From: DATARH01 sp963789255
GTDB taxonomy: Bacteria; Pseudomonadota; Alphaproteobacteria; ATCC43930; CGMCC-115725
DNA: 64,000 nt
Direction of reading: 5' to 3'
Assembly (NCBI GenBank): GCA_963789255.1
Contig: CAWBJW010000002.1
Span: 62,001-126,000 of the forward strand
Positions within the stretch are counted from its first letter, which is position 1. The number at the start of each line of letters is the position of its first letter. A model generated the notes under the pieces. That model saw only the letters and a program-made list of their open reading frames with translations. It searched no databases and was not told the origin of the DNA. Both the position numbers and the translations under genes were made by a program. Positions 34,073 through 42,142 of the stretch are shown here, piece by piece.

Positions 34073-35425
34073 TCACCGCCACAGCCACAGCGTCCCGATC
34101 GCGAGGGTGATGACGGTCAGCGGTGCGCCGACCCTGAAATAGTCCCAGAAGCCGATCTCGACCCCGGCGGCGGCGGCCCGCTGCACGACGATCAGATTGG
34201 CAATCGAACCCAGCACGGTGAAGTTGCCGGCCAGGGTGGACGCCATCGCGACCGTGAGCCACGCCGTGTCATGGTCGTTCAGCGCCTCGACAAACGGCTT
34301 CAGCATCAAGACGGCCGGCACGTTGCTGACCAGGTTGGACAGCACCGCCGTCACCGCGCTGAGCACAGGAACCTGATCGAGATGCAGCCGGCCCGCGGCG
34401 GCTGTGATGCCGGGGCCGAGGAGCGCGTGCTGCGCTCCGGCGACGATGATGAACAGCCCGGCAAACATCAAGAGCAGCGACCAGTCGATTTCCGCATAGA
34501 CCCGCCGGCTCTTCACCCGCCGGGTCAGCAGCAAGAGGCCGCCGATGATGATCGCCGCCTTGGCCGGTACGACCCCGGCGAAAAACAATGCGATCATGAT
34601 CAGGGTCGCCAGCGACGCGCGGATCACCAGCACGCGGTTGACGCGAATATGCGGTCGCGGCGCTGCCAGTTTGGCGGCGCCGGCGAACTCGGCGCGATGG
34701 CAGAGCGCGATCAGCGCCACGATGACGATCAGTCCTATGAGAGCGACCGGCCCCAGCGCCAGGGCAAATGTGCCGTAGGGGATATGAGACAAGCTGCCGA
34801 TCATGATGTTCTGCGGGTTGCCGGTGATCGTCGCGGTTGACCCGACATTCGATGCCATCGCCACGGCCAGCAGGTAGGGCACCGGCCGGCGTCCCAGCGC
34901 GAGCGTCAACTCCAGCACGAGCGGGGCCAGCACCAGGCAGATCGCGTCGTTCACCAGGAAGGCGGAAAAGACGCCGGAGGTCGCGACGATCGCAACGAGC
35001 AGGATCAACGGCCGCCTGGCATGGGCCATGGCCCAGGCATTGGCGACGGCAAAGAAACCCGAAAGCCGCAGACTGGCGACGACGATCATCATGCCGAGCA
35101 GCAGCGTGATGGTGTCGAGGTCCACCGCCTGGTAGGCATCCTCGAGCGGCAGGGCGCCCGATGCGACCATGAGGCCGGCGCCGACCAGGGCGATGCCGGC
35201 CCGGTCGATGCTCAGGCCGGGAATCCGGCCGATCGCGAGCGCCAGATAGCTTCCGGCAAAGATGATTCCGGCCGCGACGTCCCGGCCGTCCCCGCCAATC
35301 CGATCGCCGGCCGGAAAGAGAGCGGGCATCAGCGCGGCGGCGATCGCTGTCGCGACCACGACCCCGACCAGCAGGACGCTCAGGGCGACCAGCCGGCAGC
35401 TTCTATGGGAGGCCCTGTCGCGCAT
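34073..35425 (-). CDS. ArsB/CitM-type ion transporter (SLC13-like permease)
   Basis: This inner-membrane protein of 450 residues has about 11-12 hydrophobic helices and belongs to the ion-transporter superfamily. Typical segments are DTITLLLGMMIVVASLRLSG, FSAFLVNDAICLVLAPLVLE, ASNVGSTATITGNPQNIMIG and LSNLVSNVPAVLMLKPFVEA. The paired SNxxxxxTxTGNPQN and SNLVSNVP motifs characterise ArsB/NhaD/citrate transporters. No arsenic-resistance genes are near, so the transported ion is unknown. Confidence 0.88.
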   Translation of the reverse strand: MRDRASHRSCRLVALSVLLVGVVVATAIAAALMPALFPAGDRIGGDGRDVAAGIIFAGSYLALAIGRIPGLSIDRAGIALVGAGLMVASGALPLEDAYQAVDLDTITLLLGMMIVVASLRLSGFFAVANAWAMAHARRPLILLVAIVATSGVFSAFLVNDAICLVLAPLVLELTLALGRRPVPYLLAVAMASNVGSTATITGNPQNIMIGSLSHIPYGTFALALGPVALIGLIVIVALIALCHRAEFAGAAKLAAPRPHIRVNRVLVIRASLATLIMIALFFAGVVPAKAAIIIGGLLLLTRRVKSRRVYAEIDWSLLLMFAGLFIIVAGAQHALLGPGITAAAGRLHLDQVPVLSAVTAVLSNLVSNVPAVLMLKPFVEALNDHDTAWLTVAMASTLAGNFTVLGSIANLIVVQRAAAAGVEIGFWDYFRVGAPLTVITLAIGTLWLWR

Positions 35426-35463
35426 ATGAGCGATGTTACGGGCTAATTATCGCCCGGCCTCGA

Positions 35464-35778
35464 TCACCAATCCCAGTCGAGGAGGCGGCGGATGGCGAGG
35501 CGCAGCGCCTCATGCGGGCGGGTCAGACCGAGCCTTGCCATCGCGCCGTCCCACTCGGCGGCGGCGTGTTGCAGCGGCGCCAGGACGGGGCCGTCGCCCA
35601 TGCGATCGAGCCAGGATGACAGGTCGCGCGATGCGAATAATGCCAGCACGAGGGCACCGACCAGGGTGACCGCGAAGACCTGGCGCGGCGAGCCACCGCT
35701 GCGCCGCAGTTTGAGCGGGATCGCGTCGGCGCTGGGTGCCGCAGCGACGGCTGGCAGTTCGCTTTCAAGCGCGACCAT
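35464..35778 (-). CDS. Small single-pass membrane protein linked to the MBOAT gene
   Basis: This 104-residue protein has one membrane helix (QVFAVTLVGALVLALFA, residues about 33-50) and a C-terminal helical domain ending LRLAIRRLLDWDW. It starts three bases after the MBOAT stop on the same strand, so it is co-transcribed and probably works with the acyltransferase. I do not recognise the family. Similar small membrane proteins sit beside AlgI-like genes in other alphaproteobacteria, from general knowledge. Confidence 0.65.
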   Translation of the reverse strand: MVALESELPAVAAAPSADAIPLKLRRSGGSPRQVFAVTLVGALVLALFASRDLSSWLDRMGDGPVLAPLQHAAAEWDGAMARLGLTRPHEALRLAIRRLLDWDW

Positions 35779-35781
35779 GGC

Positions 35782-37206
35782 TTAAAACCGGAAATAGATG
35801 AACGGGGCGACCCCTTCGGGACCGAGGGCGTTGATCGCGGCGACGACGATGCCGGCGGTCGCGCCGCTTCCCCAAACGGGCATGCGGCCGAGCGCGGCGG
35901 CGGCGCGCTCGAACAGCGCGCCGGAGGTGAACTGGCCGGCGAGGCCGAGCACGATCAGCGCCACCATGAACGGCCCGGCCTGCTGTACCCCGTCGCTCCA
36001 GCCGGCGCCCAAGCCCGAAATGTAGAGCCGCGCAACCTCGAAATCCTCGGCCCGGAAAAAGATCCAGGCGAGGCAGACGAAATGGAACACGACCACTGTC
36101 GCGATCGCCCGTGCCGCCGGGCTTTGCGACCGCTTTCCGAGCCAGGGTTCGAGCAGGCGCTCGACCGCGAGGCCGCCGCCGTGCAGAGCGCCCCAGGCGA
36201 TGAATTTCCACGCGGCGCCGTGCCACAGCCCGCCGAGCAGCATCGTGATCATCAGGTTGCGATAGGACTTGAGCTTGCCGTGCCGGTTGCCGCCCAATGG
36301 CTTGTAGAGATAGTCGCGCAGCCAGGTCGACAGCGAGATGTGCCAGCGCTGCCAGAACTCGCGCAGCCGCTCGGCCCGGTAGGGCTGGTTGAAATTGGCC
36401 GGAAAGCGGAAGCCGACGAGCGCCGCCAGCGCGATCGCGATGTCGCTGTAGGCGCTGAAATCGCAATAGATCTGCACCGCATAGCCGTAGGCGGCGAGCA
36501 GCAGATCGGGGCCGCCATAGCTGGTCGGCGCGGCGAAAACCGGGTCGACCAGCCCGGTCGAGAGATAGTTCGCGATCACCACCTTCTTGAAGAGGCCGCC
36601 CAAAATCAGCAGCAGCGCCGGGGCGATCGGGATCGGTTCGACCGACGGGCGGGCGAGCTGCGGCAGGAAATAGGCGGCGCGCACGATCGGCCCGGCGATC
36701 AGCTGCGGGAAGAACGACATGTAGAGCGCCATGTCGAGCGGGTTATGGCAGACCGCGACATCGCCGCGGTAAACGTCGGTGACGTACGAGATCCCGTGGA
36801 ACGTGAAAAACGAGATCCCGACCGGCAGCAGCACCTCGAAAAACGCCAGCTCGTGCTGGAGGCCGAGGAGGCGGGCAAGGTGGTTCGCGCTGAGCACGAA
36901 AAAGTCGAGATATTTGAAAACGCCGAGCAGTCCGAGATGAAGGGCGACGGCGATGGTCAGGACAAGGCGCCGTCGATCCCGGTCCCGATCCTGATCCACG
37001 GGCGCGCCGATCATCCGGCCGGCGAGGTAGCTGACCGTCGTGCTGAAGGCGAGCAGAAAGCAGAACCGCCAGTCCCATTGCGCATAGAAGTAATAGCTGG
37101 CGACAACCAGCACCGCCTTCTTTGCCGCGAAGCGGGTCTCCAAGAGCGCCATCGCCGCCGCGACGACGACAAAGAACAACAGGAAGCCCGATGTCGGGAA
37201 CAGCAT
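35782..37206 (-). CDS. MBOAT-family O-acyltransferase (AlgI-like)
   Basis: This polytopic membrane enzyme of 474 residues transfers acyl groups, usually acetyl, to exported polysaccharides. Motifs include ISFFTFHGISYVTDVYRGDV, MSFFPQLIAGPIVRAAYFLP, QIYCDFSAYSDIAIALAALV, NFNQPYRAERLREFWQRWHI, SLSTWLRDYLYKPLGGNRHG, and the catalytic His in MLLGGLWHGAAWKFIAWGAL. It is followed by a small membrane protein gene and, divergently upstream, by an SGNH hydrolase gene. This arrangement suggests a polysaccharide or glycan O-acylation unit. Confidence 0.92.
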   Translation of the reverse strand: MLFPTSGFLLFFVVVAAAMALLETRFAAKKAVLVVASYYFYAQWDWRFCFLLAFSTTVSYLAGRMIGAPVDQDRDRDRRRLVLTIAVALHLGLLGVFKYLDFFVLSANHLARLLGLQHELAFFEVLLPVGISFFTFHGISYVTDVYRGDVAVCHNPLDMALYMSFFPQLIAGPIVRAAYFLPQLARPSVEPIPIAPALLLILGGLFKKVVIANYLSTGLVDPVFAAPTSYGGPDLLLAAYGYAVQIYCDFSAYSDIAIALAALVGFRFPANFNQPYRAERLREFWQRWHISLSTWLRDYLYKPLGGNRHGKLKSYRNLMITMLLGGLWHGAAWKFIAWGALHGGGLAVERLLEPWLGKRSQSPAARAIATVVVFHFVCLAWIFFRAEDFEVARLYISGLGAGWSDGVQQAGPFMVALIVLGLAGQFTSGALFERAAAALGRMPVWGSGATAGIVVAAINALGPEGVAPFIYFRF

Positions 37207-37511
37207 CCGGGCTCAGCCGAACCGGGACGGCAGCAGAAGCCTCGCCAGGTTGGGCCACGGTCGAGCGGCACGCCCACCCCTGATTGCCGGCCGCACCACC
37301 GTTCGTGTCACAATCAACAAATCCCTGCCCAGCGCGAATCGGTTCTATCGGCTGGCACCACCCTGGGCAAGCGCGCGATCTATCGACCGCGTGCCATCTC
37401 GCGCCGGCATAAGGGTCGGCGGCTCGTCCCGGCAATTCGGTTTGCATCGCCGCTTCCGACCGATCAGTATTCCTGCGCAGGTTGGGGTGGTGGTTACGGG
37501 GGTAGGGCGCC
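37207..37511. other. Divergent intergenic region between MBOAT and SGNH hydrolase genes
   Basis: This 305-base gap must hold both divergent promoters. No gene is supported in it. The stretch around 37300-37330 (TTCGTGTCACAATCAACAAA) is its most AT-rich part and a likely promoter zone, but I cannot point to convincing -35 and -10 boxes. Confidence 0.5.
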
Positions 37512-38258
37512 GTGCGCGGATACGGTCGGCTGTGCGGCGCCGGGCATCTGATCGTGCGAGCGGCGGCCGTTGTCCTCTTCCTCGACGCGGCGAGCGCCGC
37601 CGCGCTCGCCGATGAGCCGGCCGGCCCGACGACGATCGTCGTCTTCGGCGACAGCCAGGCGCAGGGTCTGGCCGTCGGCTTGCAGCGCGTGCTGATCGAA
37701 GATCCGCGCCATCGCGTTCTCAACCGCACCCACCCCGGCGCCGCCTTGGTGCATGACGAGAGCGAGTGGCTGATGCCGGTCGCGCGGTTCACCTCCCGAG
37801 AGAAAGCCGACGTCGCGGTGGTCATGTTCGGGGCCAACGACCGCCTCGACATGCGCGACAACCACGGCGCCTATCTGCATTTCCGCACCGACGCGTGGCG
37901 CGCGGCCTATGCTGCGAGAGCAGACCAGATCCTCGCGCTCCTCGCCAAAGCCGGGCTCAGGGTGATCTGGTGCGGCAACCCGATCGCGCGCAGCCCGACC
38001 TATTCCGACGATATGAGCTACATCAACGACATCTATGCCGAGGAGGTGCCGCGTTTCGGGGGAAAATTCGTGCCGACGTGGACGATGATCGCGGACGAGC
38101 AGGGCCGCTTTGCCGCCTATGGCAAGGACCGCGACGGCACGACCGAACGGTTGCGGACCGATGACGGCATCCACTTTACCGCCGCCGGCTACGAGCTGAT
38201 CGCGGACAAGATCGCCGGCCTGTTGTCGACCTCGGCGACCGCTGCGAATGCCCGCTGA
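37512..38258 (+). CDS. Secreted SGNH/GDSL-family hydrolase
   Basis: This esterase-fold protein of up to 248 residues has block I FGDSQAQGLAVGLQRVL with nucleophile Ser, the block III oxyanion Asn in VVMFGANDRLDMRD, and the Asp-His pair in RTDDGIHFTAAGYELIADKI. A signal peptide (VRAAAVVLFLDAASAAALAD) is present. The frame begins with GTG 37512; a GTG at 37554 just before the signal peptide is an equally good start. It diverges from the MBOAT acyltransferase gene, and DUF459-like SGNH proteins often accompany such acyltransferases. Confidence 0.85.
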   Translation: MRGYGRLCGAGHLIVRAAAVVLFLDAASAAALADEPAGPTTIVVFGDSQAQGLAVGLQRVLIEDPRHRVLNRTHPGAALVHDESEWLMPVARFTSREKADVAVVMFGANDRLDMRDNHGAYLHFRTDAWRAAYAARADQILALLAKAGLRVIWCGNPIARSPTYSDDMSYINDIYAEEVPRFGGKFVPTWTMIADEQGRFAAYGKDRDGTTERLRTDDGIHFTAAGYELIADKIAGLLSTSATAANAR

Positions 38259-39171
38259 GCGGAGCCGGACGGCGATTCTCAGGCCCGCTTGTGCCTCCCC
38301 CGCAGGCGGACGACAGGCCCCTGACCCGCGGCTCAACGCCTGGCGCGCCGACCTCGCCGACGCGCGGCTGCAGGGCATCGTCGCGGCGCCGCGTTATGTC
38401 GATGGTCGGGCAGCGCGGGTCGTCGTCGGCCGCGCGCCGATGCGGCGCACGCCGGAGCGGCAAGCCGAGGTCGATACCTTCTGTCATTACGGCGAGCGGG
38501 TGCTGGTCTTCGAGGAGGCCGGCGGGCACATCTGGTGCCAATCGTTGTTCGACTTCTATGTCGGATATGTCGAGGCGGGTGGTATCGCCATCGGCCCGAT
38601 GCCCGATCCGACCCATTTCGTCGCGGCATCTGGCGCCTATTGTTATGAAGCGCCGGATCTGCGCTCGGCGGTCGCCGATTTCCTGCCGCGCCATAGTGCA
38701 GTCGTGGTCGCCGCGACCGGCCTCGTCACCCGCGGCACCGAATACGCCCGGCTCGACACCGGGGGCCATCTGCCGCTCGCCTGCCTGTCGCCGCAGCCGC
38801 CGAGTTCGCCCGATGTCGCCGCCGCCGCGGGGCTTTATCTCGGCGTTCCCTATTTGTGGGGCGGCCGCAGCTGGCTCGGGATCGATTGCTCCGGGCTGGT
38901 GCAGAGTGCGTTCCGCGACATCGCCGTCACCGTGCCGCGCGACACCGACATGCAGCAGGGCGCGATCGGGGAAGCGGTGGCGGTCAGCCGGGCCGCCGAT
39001 CTGCGTCGCGGCGACCTGTTGTACCTGCCCGGGCATGTGCTGATCTATGCCGGCGACGGCGCCGTCATTCACGCCGACGGCATCAGCATGACGGTGCGGC
39101 GCGACGGCCTCGCCGGGTTGATGCGCGAGCGCGGCCTCGATTTCGCCGGGTTTGTCGTCCGCCGCGCTTAG
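38248..39171 (+). CDS. NlpC/P60 (C40) family cysteine peptidase
   Basis: This 307-residue protein has N-terminal SH3-like regions (residues about 30-170, for example VDTFCHYGERVLVFEEAGGH and QSLFDFYVGYVEAG) followed by an NlpC/P60 domain. The catalytic Cys is in WLGIDCSGLVQSAFRD, His in LPGHVLIYAG, and a third polar residue in VIHADGISM. Such enzymes cleave D-gamma-glutamyl-diaminopimelate bonds of peptidoglycan. Its start overlaps the SGNH hydrolase end by 11 bases, indicating co-expression. No clear signal peptide is seen. Confidence 0.88.
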   Translation: MPAERSRTAILRPACASPAGGRQAPDPRLNAWRADLADARLQGIVAAPRYVDGRAARVVVGRAPMRRTPERQAEVDTFCHYGERVLVFEEAGGHIWCQSLFDFYVGYVEAGGIAIGPMPDPTHFVAASGAYCYEAPDLRSAVADFLPRHSAVVVAATGLVTRGTEYARLDTGGHLPLACLSPQPPSSPDVAAAAGLYLGVPYLWGGRSWLGIDCSGLVQSAFRDIAVTVPRDTDMQQGAIGEAVAVSRAADLRRGDLLYLPGHVLIYAGDGAVIHADGISMTVRRDGLAGLMRERGLDFAGFVVRRA

Positions 39172-39252
39172 GTTGCCGCAGCGGAGGGCGGCAAATGGGT
39201 TCTCGCCGGCCGCGCCGGCCGGGTTACAATCCGGGCGATCCGGAGAGCCACC

Positions 39253-40269
39253 ATGCCCCTCCCCGCCGCGAGCCGCCTGCCCTTCGCCGCCGATCTCTCG
39301 ATCTGCCGCATCCTCAACGGGATGTGGCAGGTGTCGGGTGCGCACGGCGCGATCGACCCGGCGCGCGCGGTTGCGGCGATGTTCCTCTATCACGATGCCG
39401 GGTTCACCACCTGGGACCTCGCCGACCATTACGGCCCGGCCGAGGATTTCGTCGGGGATTTCCGGCGTCAGTTCGCCGCGCGCTATGGCGCCGAACGTCT
39501 GCCGGAGATCCAGGCTTTTACGAAATGGGTGCCGCATCCGGGGGCCATGACGCGGCAGGTCGTCGAGCGAGCGGTCGGTGTGTCGCTCCGCCGCATGGGC
39601 GTCGACCGCCTCGACCTCCTGCAATTCCACTGGTGGGATTACCGCGACCAGCGCTACCTCGATGCGCTGAAACACCTCGCCGATCTGCGGGACGCAGGCC
39701 GCATCCGTCACCTCGCGCTGACCAATTTCGACACCGCGCGTCTCGCCGCGATCGCCGATCACGGCATCCGGGTCGTGTCGAACCAGGTGCAATATTCCCT
39801 GGTCGATCGCCGGCCCGAGGCGCGCATGGCCGCTTACTGCGCCGAGCACGGCGTCAGCCTGCTCGCGTACGGCACGCTCTTGGGCGGCCTTCTGTCGGAA
39901 AAATACCTCGGCCGCCCCGAGCCCGGCCGTGCCGAGCTCACCACCGCCTCGTTGCAGAAATACCAGCAGATGATCGACGCCTGGGGCGGCTGGGCGCTGT
40001 TCCAGGAACTGCTCGCGGCATTGAAACGGGTCGCCGACCGGCACGGCGTCAGCATCGCCAATATCGGGACCCGCTACGTGCTGGACCGCCCGGCGGTCGC
40101 CGGGGTCATCGTCGGCGCGCGGCTCGGCGTCGCCGAGCACGTCGCCGACAACGCCCGCACCTTCGGCCTCGCCCTCGACGCCGACGATCTGGCGGCGATC
40201 GAGCCGGTCCTCGCCAGATCGCGCGACCTGATGCGACTCATCGGCGACTGCGGGGACGAGTATCGGTAG
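39253..40269 (+). CDS. Aldo/keto reductase
   Basis: This TIM-barrel NADPH oxidoreductase of 338 residues shows the AKR pattern: LNGMWQVSGAHGAIDPARAV, the catalytic Asp/Tyr region TTWDLADHYGPAEDFVG, the Lys region QAFTKWVPHPG, GVDRLDLLQFHWWDYRDQRY, and IRHLALTNFDTARL. The C-terminal NADP segment is PAVAGVIVGARLGVAEHV. It is 81 bases downstream of the peptidase gene. Its natural substrate is unknown. Confidence 0.9.
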   Translation: MPLPAASRLPFAADLSICRILNGMWQVSGAHGAIDPARAVAAMFLYHDAGFTTWDLADHYGPAEDFVGDFRRQFAARYGAERLPEIQAFTKWVPHPGAMTRQVVERAVGVSLRRMGVDRLDLLQFHWWDYRDQRYLDALKHLADLRDAGRIRHLALTNFDTARLAAIADHGIRVVSNQVQYSLVDRRPEARMAAYCAEHGVSLLAYGTLLGGLLSEKYLGRPEPGRAELTTASLQKYQQMIDAWGGWALFQELLAALKRVADRHGVSIANIGTRYVLDRPAVAGVIVGARLGVAEHVADNARTFGLALDADDLAAIEPVLARSRDLMRLIGDCGDEYR

Positions 40270-40289
40270 GGTAAGCGGCACTCGGTCGT

Positions 40290-40610
40290 TCACCCCGGGT
40301 GGACGCGGCGCCAGTGCTCGGCGATGTCGCGGCCGGTGCAGATCCACACGCGCTCGTGCCCGGCGATGTGATCGAGAAACCGGACGAGCCCGGAATCCGG
40401 CCCGGGTGCCCGGTCAGCCGGTCGTGGACGGCCAGCGAGATCAGCTTTGGCCGGTCGGCGCCCTCGGCATAGAGCGTCTCGAAGCAATCGATCATGGAGC
40501 GGGCGAAATCCTCGCCGGTCGAGTGAGCGCGCCCTCCAATTCCGTGTCGCCCTCGACGATCGGGCGCTCGCCGCCGCCCTCGAAATTGATATTCGCAGGC
40601 CCCCCGATGC
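40290..40610 (-). pseudogene. C-terminal remnant of a PuuE-like polysaccharide deacetylase family gene
   Basis: On the minus strand three pieces in different frames line up as one family C-terminus. They are NINFEGGGERPIVEGDTELE (about 40530-40600), then GEDFARSMIDCFETLYAEGA and DRPKLISLAVHDRLTGHPG (about 40405-40520), then LVRFLDHIAGHERVWICTG and RDIAEHWRRVHPG, ending at the stop 40290-40292. The N-terminal two-thirds are absent; a nucleotidyltransferase gene begins at 40607 on the other strand. It is related to the CE4 hydrolases at 24-26 kb and closest in pattern to allantoinase-type PuuE. Confidence 0.75.
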
Positions 40611-41215
40611 GCACACCCTCTAGTGACGCCGAGTTAGCCGAGCGCTTGACCGGGATCGTGCGTGCCGCGCCCTCGCTGATGCGGGTGCTGCGCGCCGCGC
40701 GGCTGCTCGATCTGCCGGATTGGCTGGTGATGTCGGGCGCGGTGTATCAGCCGGTGCTGAACCATCTGACCGGGCGCATGCCCGATTACGGCATCAGGGA
40801 TTACGATTTCGGCTATTTCGACGCCTCGGATATTTCCTATGACGCCGAGGATGTGGTGATCCGCCGGGTCGCGGCCGCCTTCGACGAGCCGCTCAGAAGC
40901 ACCGTCGAGGTCCGCAACCAGGCGCGCGTGCATCTCTGGTTCGAGGCCCATTTCGGCGAGGCCTATACCCCGCTCTCGTGCACCGCCGAGGCATTGGAAC
41001 GCTTCGTCTGCCCGATGTTTGCGGTCGGTGTGCGCCTCGACGCCGACGACCGGCTGCACGTCGAGGCGCCGTTCGGCCTCGCCGATCTGTTTGCCCTGCG
41101 CCTGCGGCCCAACCCGCGGCGCCGGACGCTCGGCTTCGAGCGGACCACCCTCAGCGTCCGCAGCCGCTGGCCGGAACTTGCGGTCGAGGCCGAGGGCCCG
41201 GCCGGTCAGCGATAG
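40607..41215 (+). CDS. Nucleotidyltransferase family protein (DUF925)
   Basis: This 202-residue protein matches the small bacterial nucleotidyltransferase-like family: LRAARLLDLPDWLVMSGAVY, the acidic DYDFGYFDASDISYDAEDVV, NQARVHLWFEAHFGEAYTPL, and the C-terminal GLADLFALRLRPNPRR. The acidic motif could bind metal, but the family has no proven reaction. The ATG at 40607 starts the conserved region; the longer frame to 40406 runs over the deacetylase remnant. It overlaps the next gene tail-to-tail by 10 bases. Confidence 0.85.
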   Translation: MRTPSSDAELAERLTGIVRAAPSLMRVLRAARLLDLPDWLVMSGAVYQPVLNHLTGRMPDYGIRDYDFGYFDASDISYDAEDVVIRRVAAAFDEPLRSTVEVRNQARVHLWFEAHFGEAYTPLSCTAEALERFVCPMFAVGVRLDADDRLHVEAPFGLADLFALRLRPNPRRRTLGFERTTLSVRSRWPELAVEAEGPAGQR

Positions 41216-41856
41216 AACTCGATCTTCGCCTCGCGGAACCACAGGAAATTCGCCGGCGCCGCCGAAATCGGCCCGTTGATCGCAAACACCGCAATCTCGA
41301 ATTTGTCGCCGGGGTGGACGATGTTGTCGCCAAGCACCAGGCGGTTGGGCATGTTGAAGCCCTGGATCGTCGCCGGGCTCGGCCGCCCCGCCGCGCGCGG
41401 CATCTCGCCGTTGACCCAGATTTCGGCATAGTCGTCGACATTCACCCGCAGCACCGTCTTGGCGCCATCGGTGGCAAAACCGGCCGCTTCCGCCGGGATC
41501 GTCAGCGTCGTGCGATACCAGAAGAACGAGATCATGCCGCCGCCGCGTCGGCCGCCGAGATCGCCGGCGGGAACAACGGGCCAGGCCGAGTCGTCGAAGC
41601 CGACGATCTCGGCATGCGGTTCGACATCGTAGGTCGTCCTGAATTCGGGCCGCGCATCGGAGAGCGCCGGGCACTCGACGATTTTCGCCTCCATCCCGCG
41701 CCACAGGGCGCCGAACACCGCCGACCCCTCCGCGGTCATCAGATCGACGACATGCACGGGCGGCGTCAGCGGCGCGACCGGCGGCTGCGGCGCGAGCAGT
41801 GGCGGAGTTGCCGGCATGGCGGAAACCGTGGGCCTGGTGTAACGGGTCGCGGGCAT
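41206..41856 (-). CDS. Galactose-binding-like beta-sandwich protein
   Basis: This 216-residue protein has no signal peptide. After a Pro-rich start, residues about 60-215 resemble a jelly-roll carbohydrate-binding domain as in beta-galactosidase sugar-binding modules: FDDSAWPVVPAGDLGGRRGG, FFWYRTTLTIPAEAAGFATD, VLRVNVDDYAEIWVNGEMPR and GDNIVHPGDKFEIAVFAING. The AEIWVNGE motif is typical. Such domains are sometimes fused to SMP-30/gluconolactonase-like enzymes; here it stands alone. Confidence 0.7.
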   Translation of the reverse strand: MPATRYTRPTVSAMPATPPLLAPQPPVAPLTPPVHVVDLMTAEGSAVFGALWRGMEAKIVECPALSDARPEFRTTYDVEPHAEIVGFDDSAWPVVPAGDLGGRRGGGMISFFWYRTTLTIPAEAAGFATDGAKTVLRVNVDDYAEIWVNGEMPRAAGRPSPATIQGFNMPNRLVLGDNIVHPGDKFEIAVFAINGPISAAPANFLWFREAKIEFYR

Positions 41857-41921
41857 GGTTTTGTCCTTTCTGGCGGATCAGCCACTATAGACGGACGCAC
41901 AAAGGGGAGGGAGCACGTAAA

Positions 41922-42100
41922 ATGACTGGTTCGAGCCGCTACAGCGTCCGCGTCGAAGGGGCAAAATATGGCGTCAGCTTCGGAACGGCGCTGGCGATTG
42001 CCATTTCCTACACGACCAACCACTCGATCCTGTGGGCGATCGTTCACGGCATCTTCGAGCCTGGCTCTACGTCATCTACTTCGCGCTGTTTCGGGCGTAG
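41922..42100 (+). pseudogene. Conserved small membrane protein, one frameshift
   Basis: From ATG 41922 (GGGGAGGGAG upstream) the frame reads YGVSFGTALAIAISYTTNHS then ILWAIVHGIF, a widespread short proteobacterial membrane protein. The expected C-terminus WLYVIYFALFRA lies in another frame, ending at TAG 42098-42100. Adding one base near 42057 joins the halves into a protein of about 59 residues with two hydrophobic segments. The family has no known function. The break looks like a base error. Confidence 0.7.
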
Positions 42101-42142
42101 CCGTGACCGCGGCCAACTAAGGATGTTGAAGGACACAATACC

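Noticed and set aside
32939..34840. 633-residue plus-strand frame
   Set aside because: It is antisense to the acyl-CoA dehydrogenase and ArsB-like genes and lacks any recognisable domain.
38176..40347. 723-residue minus-strand frame
   Set aside because: It lies antisense to the NlpC/P60 and aldo/keto reductase genes, which have clear motifs; shadow only.
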